A program made the position numbers and the translations under genes. Source: CAZADA01 sp964526675 (GTDB taxonomy: Bacteria; Pseudomonadota; Alphaproteobacteria; Caulobacterales; Maricaulaceae). From it: a DNA stretch of 64,000 nucleotides. How positions within the stretch are numbered: the stretch's first letter is position 1; every line of letters starts with the position of its first letter. Below the pieces are notes generated by a model. It was given only the letters and a program-made list of their open reading frames with translations. It had not been told where the DNA came from and did no database searches. The DNA lies in the NCBI GenBank assembly GCA_964526675.1, contig CAZGLY010000013.1, positions 1 to 64,000 of the forward strand, read 5' to 3'. This document shows positions 1 through 8,786 of the stretch, one piece after another.

Positions 1-358
1 TGCCGCGCTTGAGGTCCATCGGGTTCATGCCCGCGGCCACGCGCTTCATGCCTTCACGGACGATGGCGCGAGCGAGCACGGTGGCGGTCGTGGTGCCGTC
101 GCCGGCTTCGTCATTGGTCTTGGACGCCACTTCGCGGATCAGCTGGGCGCCCATGTTTTCGAACTTGTCTTCCAGTTCGATTTCTTTGGCGACCGTGACG
201 CCGTCCTTCGTGGTGCGCGGGGCGCCGAAGGACTTTTCGATCACGACGTTGCGGCCTTTCGGGCCGAGCGTCTTTTCAACAGCGTCGGCGAGGATGTCGA
301 TGCCGCGCAGCATGCGTTCGCGCGCGTCGGCGCTGAAGCGGACTTCTTTAGCAGCCAT
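1..358 (-). CDS. groL: 60 kDa chaperonin GroEL, N-terminal part (cut by window start)
   Basis: This is the large subunit of the GroEL/GroES cytosolic folding machine, which binds and hydrolyses ATP. Only the first 119 residues lie in the window. The reading matches GroEL from residue 1: MAAKEVRFSADARERMLRG, then the ATP-site block TLGPKGRNVV and the DGVTVAKEI and DGTTTATVLAR segments that surround the nucleotide. The ATG follows a good Shine-Dalgarno (AAGGAG, 8 bases upstream). It lies 103 bp downstream of groES on the same strand, so the two form the usual groESL operon. Control is expected from the promoter and CIRCE element upstream of groES. The identification is certain; only the length is unknown. 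Confidence 0.98.
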   Translation of the reverse strand, partial: MAAKEVRFSADARERMLRGIDILADAVEKTLGPKGRNVVIEKSFGAPRTTKDGVTVAKEIELEDKFENMGAQLIREVASKTNDEAGDGTTTATVLARAIVREGMKRVAAGMNPMDLKRG

Positions 359-398
359 AGGACTGTCTCCTTAATCAGTGGAGCCGGCGGGTCCGGGG

Positions 399-416
399 GC
401 GCGTCGTGCGACGCGC
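399..416. other. perfect inverted repeat between groES and groEL
   Basis: GCGCGTCG and CGACGCGC form a perfect 8-bp dyad with a 2-nt centre in the 103-bp gap between groES and groEL. In the groESL mRNA it would form a stable hairpin. There is no T run after it in the transcribed direction, so it is not a classical terminator. An mRNA processing or differential-stability element is possible; cleavage of groESL mRNA between the two genes has been described in Agrobacterium. Confidence 0.55.
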
Positions 417-461
417 GCGGCCGGGCGCGCCGGTCGTCAGAGGATGAAACGTCGCGGCGCG

Positions 462-776
462 CTACGCGGCTTTCTTGCTCGCGGCGGCGCCGTCGATCAC
501 GCCGAGAATGTCGGATTCCTTCATGATCAGAAGCTCTTCACCATCGAGCTTGACTTCCGTGCCTGACCATTTGCCGAACAGGATCCGATCGCCGGCTTTG
601 ACGTCCAGCGGGCGCACCGAGCCATCTTCTTTGATCGCGCCAGCGCCGACGGCGATCACTTCACCCTCTTGGGGCTTTTCCTTCGCCGTGTCGGGAATGA
701 TGATCCCGCCGCTGGTTTTCTCTTCTTCATCAATGCGACGCACGAGCACGCGGTCGTGCAGCGGACGAAACGTCAT
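462..776 (-). CDS. groS: 10 kDa co-chaperonin GroES
   Basis: This co-chaperonin caps the GroEL ring during protein folding. It has 104 residues, slightly longer than the usual 95-100 because of an Ala-rich tail (DGAAASKKAA). It starts MTFRPLHDRVLVRR, carries the mobile-loop segment EEKTSGGIIIPDTAKEKPQ, and has the family blocks EGEVIAVG, GDRILFGKWSGTEV and LLIMKESDILGVI. The ATG is preceded by GGAGG at 9-10 bases. It is the first gene of the groESL operon, with groEL 103 bp downstream. Heat-shock control is indicated by a TTGACG/TATGTG promoter and a CIRCE operator immediately upstream. Confidence 0.98.
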   Translation of the reverse strand: MTFRPLHDRVLVRRIDEEEKTSGGIIIPDTAKEKPQEGEVIAVGAGAIKEDGSVRPLDVKAGDRILFGKWSGTEVKLDGEELLIMKESDILGVIDGAAASKKAA

Positions 777-828
777 TGCGTTCTTCCTCCGATGGGGATC
801 TAAACGGGTGGTCTCAGCAGCGCCGGCG

Positions 829-855
829 TTAGCACTCGCTGGAGCCGGCTGCTAA
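829..855. promoter_or_regulatory. CIRCE operator (HrcA binding site) of groESL
   Basis: TTAGCACTC (829-837), nine spacer bases, then GGCTGCTAA (847-855). The consensus is TTAGCACTC-N9-GAGTGCTAA, so the left arm is perfect and the right arm matches at 7 of 9 positions, with the exact N9 spacing. The predicted transcription start of groES falls inside the right arm, which is the normal place for HrcA repression. Confidence 0.9.
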
Positions 856-859
856 ACGC

Positions 860-888
860 CACATAAAAAGTTGCTGGATTCGCGTCAA
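860..888 (-). promoter_or_regulatory. predicted groESL promoter
   Basis: Read on the minus strand: -35 TTGACG (883-888), exactly 17 bases, then -10 TATGTG (860-865). The start site would be about 852-854, inside the CIRCE right arm. The -35 matches the alphaproteobacterial housekeeping consensus. The flanking CCCTTGACGCG is also compatible with a heat-shock sigma factor, so which sigma is used cannot be decided by eye. Confidence 0.7.
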
Positions 889-960
889 GGGATCGTGAGC
901 CAAAAAGTGTGCGATTGAGTGATCGCCCGTGGCGTGGCCGGCTGGCGATCAGGCGTTCCA

Positions 961-1863
961 TCAGCCTCGCGCGCTCTTCGACCGGGCGATGGCGCAATCG
1001 CCGCCACGGACCTGCACAAAACGGAGGCGGCCGTCCAGATCAGCCAAGCGCTGCAGCAGCCGGCACGGCCGACCGCACCCCAGATAAGCGCCGTCGCCGG
1101 CGTCCGTGAAATGCGGAAGCGACCGTAGGATCTCGATCGCCTCGTGTCTCGAGAGCTGAGACGTTTGCTTCAGATCAAGAGCGACGGCGAGCTTGCGCGC
1201 CGCTTCACGCAGGCGCGCGCCGGGCGTGTCCTTTTGCGCTTGGATGGGGAGGAGGCCGCCCGTGGCCGCACGCAGCGCGTCGAGCGGCGCGCGCTGACGG
1301 CGCGGCGTGGGCGTGAGGGCCGCCAGAACCCGTCGCCAACGGGGAGGCGGCTCCGGCTCCGTCAGCGCGGCTTTGGTCAAGTCATCGAGCGAAAACGCGG
1401 TCGAGAACGTGTCGGCGTAGATGCGTTCGGTGCCTTGGCCGGGGGTGTAGCTAGGGCTCACGCGCCGGCCCAGTTGGCGCAACCGCGTGGCGAGGGGCGC
1501 GAAGTCCATGTCCTGGCTGACGAGCACGAATTCATCGATCCGCTTCGGGCTGCGGGCCATGTCGAGCATGTCGATGGTCATCGCCACATCCGCGAGGCTT
1601 TTCGCCCCCATTTTGCTCGACGAGGGCGATCGCGCGTCGATGACGTCAAAGCCGGCTGCTTCAAACACGGGCCGGTAGTCCGCGAACTCCGCGTTCCAGT
1701 AAACGCGGGCCGCGACGATGGTGCGTCGGCGGTCGTGGTCGAAGCCGCCGCGGCGCAGCCAGGCGAGCCAGCGTTCGGGATGCAGCGACAGCGCGGCGGG
1801 ACGATCCGTGGCGATGTTGTCGAAGTCGACAAACACCGCCGTGCGCCGTGGCCTGCGCGCCAT
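961..1863 (-). CDS. NYN domain (PIN-like RNase fold) protein, LabA/DUF88 type
   Basis: This is probably an RNA-binding or RNA-cleaving protein; its substrate is unknown. Residues 8-160 show the NYN pattern. Acidic metal-binding residues sit at the usual places: VFVDFDN near the N terminus, SLADVAMTIDML in the middle and LVSQDMDFAPL later. The C-terminal third (from about residue 190) contains a short helical, possibly LOTUS/OST-HTH-like RNA-binding module (SRHEAIEILRSLPHF), typical of the long LabA-like subfamily, but I assign that with less certainty. It has 300 residues and is transcribed divergently from the TipF-like gene, with no operon partner. A role in RNA turnover is inferred from the family only. 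Confidence 0.8.
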   Translation of the reverse strand: MARRPRRTAVFVDFDNIATDRPAALSLHPERWLAWLRRGGFDHDRRRTIVAARVYWNAEFADYRPVFEAAGFDVIDARSPSSSKMGAKSLADVAMTIDMLDMARSPKRIDEFVLVSQDMDFAPLATRLRQLGRRVSPSYTPGQGTERIYADTFSTAFSLDDLTKAALTEPEPPPRWRRVLAALTPTPRRQRAPLDALRAATGGLLPIQAQKDTPGARLREAARKLAVALDLKQTSQLSRHEAIEILRSLPHFTDAGDGAYLGCGRPCRLLQRLADLDGRLRFVQVRGGDCAIARSKSARG

Positions 1864-1962
1864 GGTTTCCCCCGGGAGACGCGCCGCGATCGCCGCGCGT
1901 CCATGGTCAAAGACTTGTTAAGCGGACACCACACACATTAGCCATCTTCGCCGGGGCGGCCT

Positions 1963-3174
1963 ATGACGCGCATGATCCACGCTTTGATTGGCCTGACCTA
2001 CGCGCTTGGGGCGTTGGTGGCGGCGGCGGCGGCGATGCGCTTCGCCGGCGCCGCGCCGGTGGCGGCGTGGACGTTGGCGGGGTTGCTGGCGTCGGGCGCG
2101 GCTCAGATCCACCGGGCGCTGTTGCGCCGGGACGCTGACCGCCGGCGCGACGACGCCATCGAGGCCCTGCGTGAGGCGAATCTCGCTCTCGTTGATGAGC
2201 TGGAGAGCGCGCGTGCACGGGCTGACGCCCTGGACATCGCGATCGCGGCTGAACGCGCGCGCCGCGACGCCGCTGTCGCTGAGGAAGTGGCGCGGCTGGA
2301 GACGGCGATCCGTGACCTGGCGCGCGACGCGCCTCCGGCGCGTGTCGCGGCCGCGCCGTCCGCGCCGGTGCGCGCAACGCCTGAGGACGTGCGCGACGCG
2401 ATTGACGCCCGGCGCGTCGACCTTCTGATGCAGCCTGTCGTGACCCTGCCGCAACGCCGCACCGCCCACTATGAGGCGTTTACGCACTTACGCACGTCAG
2501 GCGGGCGCACGCTGGAGCCGCCGGCCTGGCTGCCGGCCGCGCGATCCGCCGGTCTGATGGTGGAGTTGGACGCGCTTTTGTTGCGGCGGTGCGTGCGGAT
2601 CGCCCGGCGCTTGTCGGCGCAAGAGCGCCGCATCGGGGTGTTTTGCAATCTCGCGCCGGAGAACTTCCAGGGCGCTCGGTTTGATCAGATGTTCACGGAG
2701 CTGCGTGAGGCGCTGGATGTCGCGGGCTCGCTGATCTTGGAGATCAATCAGCGGGATTATCGAGGGCTTGATCCGGTGGCGATGCGCAACCTGATGAGGC
2801 TGGCGGACCACGGCTTCCGCTTCGCGCTCGACCAGGTCGAGGACCTGGATGAAAACTTCGCGGGGTTGCGGCGGGCGAATGTGCGCTTTGTGAAAGTCGA
2901 CGCCGCACGTTTGGTGTCGGCGTTGAGCGCGGGCGGGCCGTTGGGTCTGCGTGACGCGCCGGACATCCTCGCGGCCGACTATGGGCTGTTGATGGAGCGG
3001 CATGGCGTGAGCCTGGTCGCGGAGAAGCTCGAGACCGAAACCGCCGTCATCGAGACGCTGGAGTTCGACATCCCCTTTGGCCAAGGCCGCTTGTTCGGGC
3101 CGCCGCGGCCGGTGCGCGACGACATCATCAGCGATGTCGACGCCCAGGCCTTGGACACCGTCGCTGCGTGATGA
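1963..3174 (+). CDS. tipF: TipF-like membrane EAL-domain protein (flagellar assembly / c-di-GMP receptor)
   Basis: The protein has 403 codons including the stop. Two hydrophobic segments (about residues 5-25 and 32-45) are followed by an Arg/Glu/Ala-rich coiled coil (about 55-120) and an EAL domain (about 145-390). That is the architecture of Caulobacter TipF, an inner-membrane c-di-GMP receptor needed for flagellum assembly at the new pole. The EAL signature is degenerate: EAFTHL replaces EAL, and the DDFG motif reads ALDQVED. Other residues remain, namely NLAPENF, LEINQR, VKVD, AEKLE and QGRLFGPP. It therefore probably binds the nucleotide without hydrolysing it. No flagellar genes are in the window. 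TipF is the best match from architecture; a generic EAL protein is the alternative. Confidence 0.72.
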
Positions 3175-3226
3175 ACGCGCGGGGTTGATGATTGACCGCG
3201 ATCCTGACGGAGGCTACGCGCGGGAC

Positions 3227-4132
3227 ATGACATCGACCTCGACCGAAAACTCACCCGCGCCAGCGCTGATCAACCGCCTCTCCGCGGTGGCGTCGCGCTT
3301 CGACGCGCTGCTCGTCGATGTGTGGGGCGTGCTCCACAACGGGCGGGACCGGTACGCCGCCGCGGAAGAGGCTTGCCGTCGTTTTCGCGCTGACCACGGG
3401 CCGGTCGCGTTGATCTCGAACTCGCCGCGACCGACGCAGGGCCTAATCAGCCAGCTGCGGGGTTTAGGCTTCGCGGATGACTTCTATGACGCGGTCGTGA
3501 CGTCCGGGGAGGCGACGCGCGCTGAGCTCGCCCAACGCGCGCCGGGGCCGGCGTTTAAGCTCGGTCCGGCGCGCGATGATCACATCTACGACGATCTCCA
3601 TCTGGATTTCGCGCCCGTGGCGGAGGCCGCGTTCGTGTCGTGCACCGGGTTGTTCGACGACACCGTGGAGACGCCCGCCGACTATGCGTCCCTGCTGGAC
3701 GAGTGTCGCGCGCGCGATCTGGAGATGGTCTGCGCGAACCCCGACGTGGTCGTGAACCGGGGCGGCGTCCTGATCTATTGCGCGGGCGCTTTGGCGGAAG
3801 CCTACGCGGCGCTCTGCGGGCGGGTCGTGATGGTGGGCAAGCCCCACGCGCCCATTTACGCCCAAGCGTTCGCAGCCTTGGAGGCCGCCGCGGGCCGCGC
3901 GCTTCCTCGAGACCGGGTGTTGGCGGTGGGCGACGGGCCGCACACAGACCTGGCCGGCGCGGCTAATCAGGGCGCGCCGGCGCTTTACATTGCCGGCGGC
4001 GTCCATGAGCGCGACCTCGCTGCGGCGTGGCGCGATGGCGGCGATCCGGAAGCGGCGCGTGCGGCTGTGGCCGCCGTTCTGGCCGAGGAGGGCGCCCAAG
4101 CGGCGTTCGCCGCGCCGCGTCTGGCCTGGTGA
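3227..4132 (+). CDS. HAD-superfamily hydrolase, TIGR01459 type (NagD/4-nitrophenylphosphatase-like)
   Basis: Predicted cytosolic phosphatase of unknown substrate, 301 residues from this start. Motif I is LLVDVWGVLHNG around residue 31; the nucleophile Asp is present, and the Trp two residues on is usual for this subfamily. Motif II is ISNSPRP, motif III includes VMVGKPHAPIY, and motif IV is LAVGDGPHTDLAGA. A large cap domain lies between II and III. I chose ATG 3227 because GGAGG lies 13 bases upstream and the reading before it is unlike the family; ATG 3188 is possible. The gene follows the TipF-like gene by 52 bp on the same strand and converges on sppA. There is no sign of function beyond the family. 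Confidence 0.85.
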   Translation: MTSTSTENSPAPALINRLSAVASRFDALLVDVWGVLHNGRDRYAAAEEACRRFRADHGPVALISNSPRPTQGLISQLRGLGFADDFYDAVVTSGEATRAELAQRAPGPAFKLGPARDDHIYDDLHLDFAPVAEAAFVSCTGLFDDTVETPADYASLLDECRARDLEMVCANPDVVVNRGGVLIYCAGALAEAYAALCGRVVMVGKPHAPIYAQAFAALEAAAGRALPRDRVLAVGDGPHTDLAGAANQGAPALYIAGGVHERDLAAAWRDGGDPEAARAAVAAVLAEEGAQAAFAAPRLAW

Positions 4133-4180
4133 CCGGCCGACGCCTCCCGCGACGGTTTCGGCGTCACCCTGCGGCGCGTG

Positions 4181-5362
4181 TCACCATCCGCAGAGATTGG
4201 CCCGGTGGACGAGCGCCATCGCGACCACCTCGCCTTGGAGCTGCGCGCACACACGGGCTTGACCGGCAATCACTTTCGGTTCGCCGACGAGGTTTGAGGC
4301 GGCCTCGGCGATGAGGTCGAACAGGCCGGGTTCGTCGCGCGGCGGAGCGATGGTGCGGTAGTCGTCGCCCACGCCGAGTTCTTCACCCAGCCAAGCTGCG
4401 GATTCGTCAAACGTTTTGGTGTCGTCGATCAGGCCGACTTCCTGGGCGCGGGCGTTGCTGTAGAGATGCGCGCCGAGCTCGTCCACGATCAGATCCGCGT
4501 CTATGTCGCGCTCTGCGGCCAGGTGGGCGACGAACTCGTCGTACATCGCGTCGACAATGTCCTGGAGCCGCGCGCGTTCTTCGTCCGTGGAGGGGCGAAA
4601 CGGGTTGCCAAGGTCTTTGCCGCGCCCGGCCGTGGTCGTGTTGAGGCGGATGCCGCCGCGGGTCTCCACCCCTGAAAACACGCCGCCCAGCGCCACTGGA
4701 TCGTCATACTCCAGCAAGCTGGCGCCGAGCACGCCCACCGAGCCGACCACCGCGCCGTGATCGGCGAAAATCGCGTCGGCTGCGGCCGTCGACCACACGC
4801 CGCCGGAGGCCGACACGCCGTCAACGTAGACGGCGATGGGCTTGCCGGCCTCTTTGACGGCTTGAACACCCTCGTGAATGGCGTGGCTGCCGGCGATGGA
4901 CCCGCCAGGCGTGCTGACTTGCATAAGAACCGCGTCGATCTCGTCGGACTCCGCCGCGTCCTCCAACTGACGCTTGACCTCATAGCCGAAGACCACGCCG
5001 CTGAATCCGAAGAAGCCGCCGCTGCTGTCCCGGGGCGCGTGCGTCAGTATGATGCCGTCGACGGGCACCACCAGGATGCTGGTGGCGCTGGTTTCTTCGC
5101 CGGAGATCACTTCGCTGTCGTCGCCGGAGCCGCCCGCTTTCGTCGCGCCTGTCACGCCGCCCACGACGCCGCCGGAGATCGCAGCGGACGCAATCGCTCC
5201 GACCACCGCAATCACGAGGCCGCCAACGAGGATCTTGGCGGTCATCCGGCCCAAGTCGCGCCAAAACGGCGGACGGGCCATGGTGACGTAGGCGGTGACG
5301 GGCGCCGCGCCGTCGCCGCTTTGGGGCGCGGTCGGGGGCTGCGTCTGGGGGGCGTCGCTCAT
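4181..5362 (-). CDS. sppA: signal peptide peptidase SppA-type S49 protease
   Basis: Membrane-anchored serine protease predicted to cleave remnant signal peptides, 393 residues. A cytoplasmic Pro-rich N terminus is followed by one transmembrane segment (about residues 44-68) and a Ser/Gly/Asp-rich linker. The S49 domain carries QVSTPGGSIAGS, the nucleophile Ser in GVSASGGVW, and the general-base Lys in GRGKDLGNPFRP. This is the short, single-domain Ser-Lys dyad type rather than the 67-kDa tandem type. The second of two close ATGs (5362) is preferred because AAGG sits 6 bases before it. The gene lies 145 bp downstream of mccA on the same strand and is probably a separate unit. Confidence 0.88.
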   Translation of the reverse strand: MSDAPQTQPPTAPQSGDGAAPVTAYVTMARPPFWRDLGRMTAKILVGGLVIAVVGAIASAAISGGVVGGVTGATKAGGSGDDSEVISGEETSATSILVVPVDGIILTHAPRDSSGGFFGFSGVVFGYEVKRQLEDAAESDEIDAVLMQVSTPGGSIAGSHAIHEGVQAVKEAGKPIAVYVDGVSASGGVWSTAAADAIFADHGAVVGSVGVLGASLLEYDDPVALGGVFSGVETRGGIRLNTTTAGRGKDLGNPFRPSTDEERARLQDIVDAMYDEFVAHLAAERDIDADLIVDELGAHLYSNARAQEVGLIDDTKTFDESAAWLGEELGVGDDYRTIAPPRDEPGLFDLIAEAASNLVGEPKVIAGQARVCAQLQGEVVAMALVHRANLCGW

Positions 5363-5507
5363 GGCCATCCTTTCCAGCGTTGATCCTTGAGGACATCATC
5401 ATCACGCCCGCGGATGCAAGGGGGTGCGACCACGGGCCGGCGCCGCGCGCGCACTTTTGGCCAGCCGACGACGGCCGCGGATGCGGCGTTCCGAGGCGTG
5501 GAGCGCG

Positions 5508-7619
5508 TCACCCCGCTTCTTCGAACGCGGCCAGCACTTGATCCTTGACCACGCGGTCGCCGACTTTGGCGAGAAGGCCCGTAACGCGGCCGTCGGCCGG
5601 CGCTTTAATCGGGTGCTCCATTTTCATCGCCTCCACCACCACCAGGGGCTGGCCACGGGCGACGGTTGCGCCGTCGTCGATGAGGACGGCGGTGACCACG
5701 CCGGGCATCGGGGCTGTGAGGCCGCCGGTCTCATGATGGCGGGCGTGGCCAGCGGCGGGCTCCGCGAACGCCACGTCATAGGCCGCCGCGCCGAGCCACA
5801 CGCGCACGCGCGGGCCTTTCGGCTCGGGATGCGGCGCCACATAGGCAACGGCGCGCGCGCCCGCGGTCTCGATGACGATTTCATCGGGGTTCAGCGCCGA
5901 CCAGGACACCGCGAGCTCCCGGCCGCCCCGGCGCACCACGCCGCGACCGTCGGCCTCGCGATGCAGCGTCACCGGCTCTTCGCCGTCAGCGCCTTCGAGC
6001 CAAAAGCGCTCCTCCGGCGCGTGGTTGGCGCGCAACCCGGCCAGCCCAGGGGCGAGGCGAGTCCAGGCGCTGGCGTCGGCCGCGGCGGCGTGACACCGCC
6101 GCTCGGCGGCGCGACGCTCCGCCCGCCACAGCACCGCCGCGACCCAGGCGTGGTCGTTCTCCGCTGGGGGCGGCAGCAACGCTTCGTGGTGCTCGTCGAT
6201 GAACTTCGTCGACAGATCCTCGCCCACGAATGCGGGATGGGTCACGCACGCGTGGAGGAATTGGGCGTTCGTCTCGACCCCCGCCACGCGGATCTGAGCC
6301 AAGGCTTGGGCCAGCGCGCGGCACGCGGCGGGCCGATCCGGGCCTGTGGCGATGATCTTGGCGATCATCGGGTCGTAGTGGCTGGTAATCTCTTGGCCGT
6401 CCTCGACGCCCGCGTCGACGCGCACGCGCGTGTCGTCGAGCGTTTTGCTGGCGAGGACGGCGGCCGCATCGAGCGTCGCGGGCAGCCGGGCGCGTCCCAA
6501 GCGACCGATGGACGGCAGAAACCCGCCGGCCGGGTCCTCAGCGTAGAGGCGGGCTTCGATCGAGCAGGGCAGCAGGTCGACCAAACCCCTGACATCGGGC
6601 GCGCCCACAACATCGGTGTTGTCGGCGTCGTCCGCGTCGTCAAAAACCGAGCCGCCGGCGGCGACGCGCAATTGCGCCTCCACCAAGTCGCGGTCGTGGA
6701 TCTCCTCCGTCACCGGGTGCTCGACCTGGAGGCGGGTGTTCATCTCCATGAAATACACCGCGTCGTCTTCCGGAGCGGCGGGGTCGTACAGAAACTCGAC
6801 CGTCCCCGCGCTGACATAATCGACCGCCTGACCGGCTTTGAGCGCGGCGTCATGCAGCCGTTGGCGCACGGCGTCTGGAAGGTTAGGGGCGGGCGCCTCT
6901 TCGAGCACCTTCTGGTGGCGCCGCTGCACGGAGCAATCGCGGTCCCACAGGTGGACCAGGTTGCCCCGCGCATCGCCCAGCAGCTGCACCTCAACATGGC
7001 GCGGCCGGCGGATGAACTTTTCAATCAGGAAGCGGTCGTCCCCGAAGGAGGACAGCGCCTCCCGCTTCGCTGACGCCCAGGCCTCCTCCAGCTCATCGCC
7101 GTGCTCCACTAGGCGCATGCCTTTGCCGCCGCCGCCGGCCGTCGCTTTGAGCAGCACCGGAAAGCCGATGCGTTCCGCCTCGCGCTGGAAGGTCTCCAGG
7201 GATTGATCGTCTTCGTCGTAGCCTGGAAGCACGGGAACGCCGGCGCCGCGCATCAACGCTTTGGCGCGCGCCTTGTCGCCCATGGCGCGGATGGTGTCCG
7301 GACGGGGGCCGATGAAGACGAGGCCAGCGTCCGCGACCGCTTGGGCGAAGTCGGCGTTTTCCGACAAAAAACCGTAGCCGGGGTGGATCGCCTCCGCGCC
7401 GGTGTCCTTCGCGGCTTGGATCACACGGTCGCCCAGGAGATAGCTCTCGCGCGCCGGGGCGGGACCGAGGCGCACGGCCTGATCCGCTTCGCGCACATGG
7501 GGGCTGTGCGCGTCGGCGTCGGAATAGACCGCCACGACGCCGACCCCCAGCCGGCGGCAGGTGCGCGTCACGCGCCGAGCGATTTCGCCGCGATTGGCGA
7601 TCAAGATCCGGGTGAACAC
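5508..7619 (-). CDS. mccA: methylcrotonoyl-CoA carboxylase biotin-carrying alpha subunit
   Basis: Biotin carboxylase plus biotin carrier subunit (703 residues) of 3-methylcrotonyl-CoA carboxylase, step four of leucine breakdown. It begins FTRILIANRGEIARRV (biotin carboxylase N lobe), carries the ATP-grasp glycine loop KATAGGGGKGMR and MNTRLQVEHPVTE, and ends with the biotinylation motif VVEAMKMEHPI. I place the start at GTG 7619, which has GGAG seven bases upstream and lies 4 nt after the preceding stop; an upstream ATG would overlap the previous gene and adds no family sequence. The subunit type (methylcrotonyl rather than propionyl or geranyl) is inferred from the linked mccB and ivd. Confidence 0.92.
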   Translation of the reverse strand: MFTRILIANRGEIARRVTRTCRRLGVGVVAVYSDADAHSPHVREADQAVRLGPAPARESYLLGDRVIQAAKDTGAEAIHPGYGFLSENADFAQAVADAGLVFIGPRPDTIRAMGDKARAKALMRGAGVPVLPGYDEDDQSLETFQREAERIGFPVLLKATAGGGGKGMRLVEHGDELEEAWASAKREALSSFGDDRFLIEKFIRRPRHVEVQLLGDARGNLVHLWDRDCSVQRRHQKVLEEAPAPNLPDAVRQRLHDAALKAGQAVDYVSAGTVEFLYDPAAPEDDAVYFMEMNTRLQVEHPVTEEIHDRDLVEAQLRVAAGGSVFDDADDADNTDVVGAPDVRGLVDLLPCSIEARLYAEDPAGGFLPSIGRLGRARLPATLDAAAVLASKTLDDTRVRVDAGVEDGQEITSHYDPMIAKIIATGPDRPAACRALAQALAQIRVAGVETNAQFLHACVTHPAFVGEDLSTKFIDEHHEALLPPPAENDHAWVAAVLWRAERRAAERRCHAAAADASAWTRLAPGLAGLRANHAPEERFWLEGADGEEPVTLHREADGRGVVRRGGRELAVSWSALNPDEIVIETAGARAVAYVAPHPEPKGPRVRVWLGAAAYDVAFAEPAAGHARHHETGGLTAPMPGVVTAVLIDDGATVARGQPLVVVEAMKMEHPIKAPADGRVTGLLAKVGDRVVKDQVLAAFEEAG

Positions 7620-7623
7620 GAGG

Positions 7624-8184
7624 TCACTCCTGCGCCGCCAAGTCTGCAGGACGACGCGCGTCCGGCGCGAGAGGGCGCAATTCGTCACAGGCGGTCGGTT
7701 CGGCCGTGTAGGTGAGTTCGGTGATCCGCCAGCCGTCCGCGGTGTCGATCAGGGTGAACAGGTCGATCCCGCATTGGAAGGTCGCGCCGTCGACGAACAC
7801 TTCATACGGGGTCCACACGCTCGCCAACGGCCCGCGGATCTGCACGACGGGCTCCCAGTAGAGTTCGCGAATGGCGTGGTCTTCCTTCGGGACGGCGGCG
7901 ATCCAGTCGGGGATCCGCGTGGCGCTGGCCTGCCCCGCGCCGTCCAGCGTCGGGCGCAACGCGCGCACAAAGCCGTCATCGAGCATCAGCGCGCTGAGCG
8001 CCGCGGCGTCTCGCGCCGCGAACGCGCGGAAAAAGCCGTCGACGGCGGTCAGCACGGCGTCCTGTTCATCCGCAGCGCCCGGCGCCGCCATGAAGGCGAC
8101 GGCGGCCACCGCCCCCGCCGCCGGGCTCACCCACGCCGTGGCGCGCGCCTGCCAGCGCCGCGAGGGGCTTGGGCGATCCGTCAT
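7624..8184 (-). CDS. secreted NTF2-like (SnoaL-fold) protein, copy 2
   Basis: Unknown function, 186 residues. A possible N-terminal export segment (about residues 10-38, Arg-rich then hydrophobic, ending APGAADE) precedes an NTF2-like alpha/beta cone: VDGFFRAFAARDAAALSALM, then the strands WEPVVQIRGPLASVWTPYEVFV and GIDLFTLIDTADGWRITELT. It is a paralogue of the gene just upstream: both share the GxDLFTL...WRI block and a Cys near the C terminus. Start and stop codons of the two overlap by 4 bp (ATGA), and mccA starts 4 nt after this stop, so all are translationally coupled. Its presence inside a carboxylase operon is unusual; no enzymatic role can be read from the sequence. Confidence 0.8.
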   Translation of the reverse strand: MTDRPSPSRRWQARATAWVSPAAGAVAAVAFMAAPGAADEQDAVLTAVDGFFRAFAARDAAALSALMLDDGFVRALRPTLDGAGQASATRIPDWIAAVPKEDHAIRELYWEPVVQIRGPLASVWTPYEVFVDGATFQCGIDLFTLIDTADGWRITELTYTAEPTACDELRPLAPDARRPADLAAQE

Positions 8185-8768
8185 TCGCCGTCGGCCGCGT
8201 CGGCCGGCGGCACGAACTCGTCTTGCAGCTCTTCCGGCCGCAAGGTGCTGAGATCGGACGGCCGCTCGTCCTCACACATCGTGGTGTCGAGGGTGAAGGT
8301 CACCTCAGCGATGCGCCACGTATCGACCGGCTTGACGAGGGTGAACAAGTCCACCCCGCAATGCCTGGTGACGCCGTCGACCTGAAACTCGTAGTGGGCC
8401 CAGACCGTGGCGAGCGTGTCCGCGGTGATCTGAACCGACGGGCTCCAATACACTTCGGTGATGACGCCACGGCTGTCATCGCCGGCCAAGTCCGTCAGCC
8501 ACTCCTCCAGCGTGATGACGCGGTAGTGCATGGCGTCCGCGTCGCCGGACGTGTGGGTGAACACGCCGCGCAGATACGCGGGTGGCTCAAACAAGTCGCG
8601 CAGCGCCGCGATGTCCTTGTCGTGGTATGCGATCAGCCAACGATCCACGAGATCGAGGACCGCCTCGCGCTCCTCCGGCGTGGGGTCGCGTTCGGCCCAG
8701 GCGGGGGCGTACGTCGCCACAGCCATGACCGCCGCCATTGCAGAGAGCGCCAACCGTTGAGCTTGCAT
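8181..8768 (-). CDS. secreted NTF2-like (SnoaL-fold) protein, copy 1
   Basis: Unknown function, 195 residues from ATG 8768, which follows GGAG at 7 bases; a GTG 15 bp earlier is the alternative. A clear signal peptide (MQAQRLALSAMAAVMAVATY...AWA) precedes the mature protein ERDPTPEERE. The NTF2-like fold is suggested by VLDLVDRWLIAYHDKDIAALRDLF, YWSPSVQITADTLATVWAHY and CGVDLFTLVKPVDTWRIAEV, the last matching its neighbour. An acidic tail closes the protein. It sits 18 nt after the VOC gene and overlaps the second NTF2-like gene by 4 bp. The pair look like a recent tandem duplication of a periplasmic protein. Confidence 0.8.
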   Translation of the reverse strand: MQAQRLALSAMAAVMAVATYAPAWAERDPTPEEREAVLDLVDRWLIAYHDKDIAALRDLFEPPAYLRGVFTHTSGDADAMHYRVITLEEWLTDLAGDDSRGVITEVYWSPSVQITADTLATVWAHYEFQVDGVTRHCGVDLFTLVKPVDTWRIAEVTFTLDTTMCEDERPSDLSTLRPEELQDEFVPPADAADGE

Positions 8769-8786
8769 CCTTCCTCTCCTCACACG

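Noticed and set aside
1144..1941. Plus-strand frame opposite the NYN gene
   Set aside because: The minus strand has intact NYN motifs; the plus frame is Arg/Gly/Ala-rich and unlike any protein.
4139..4165. GACGCC/GGCGTC inverted repeat between the HAD and sppA genes
   Set aside because: Six-base arms with a 15-base loop are expected by chance in this base composition, and there is no T run.
5424..7073. Plus-strand open frame opposite mccA
   Set aside because: It is antisense to well-conserved biotin carboxylase motifs, so it is a shadow frame.
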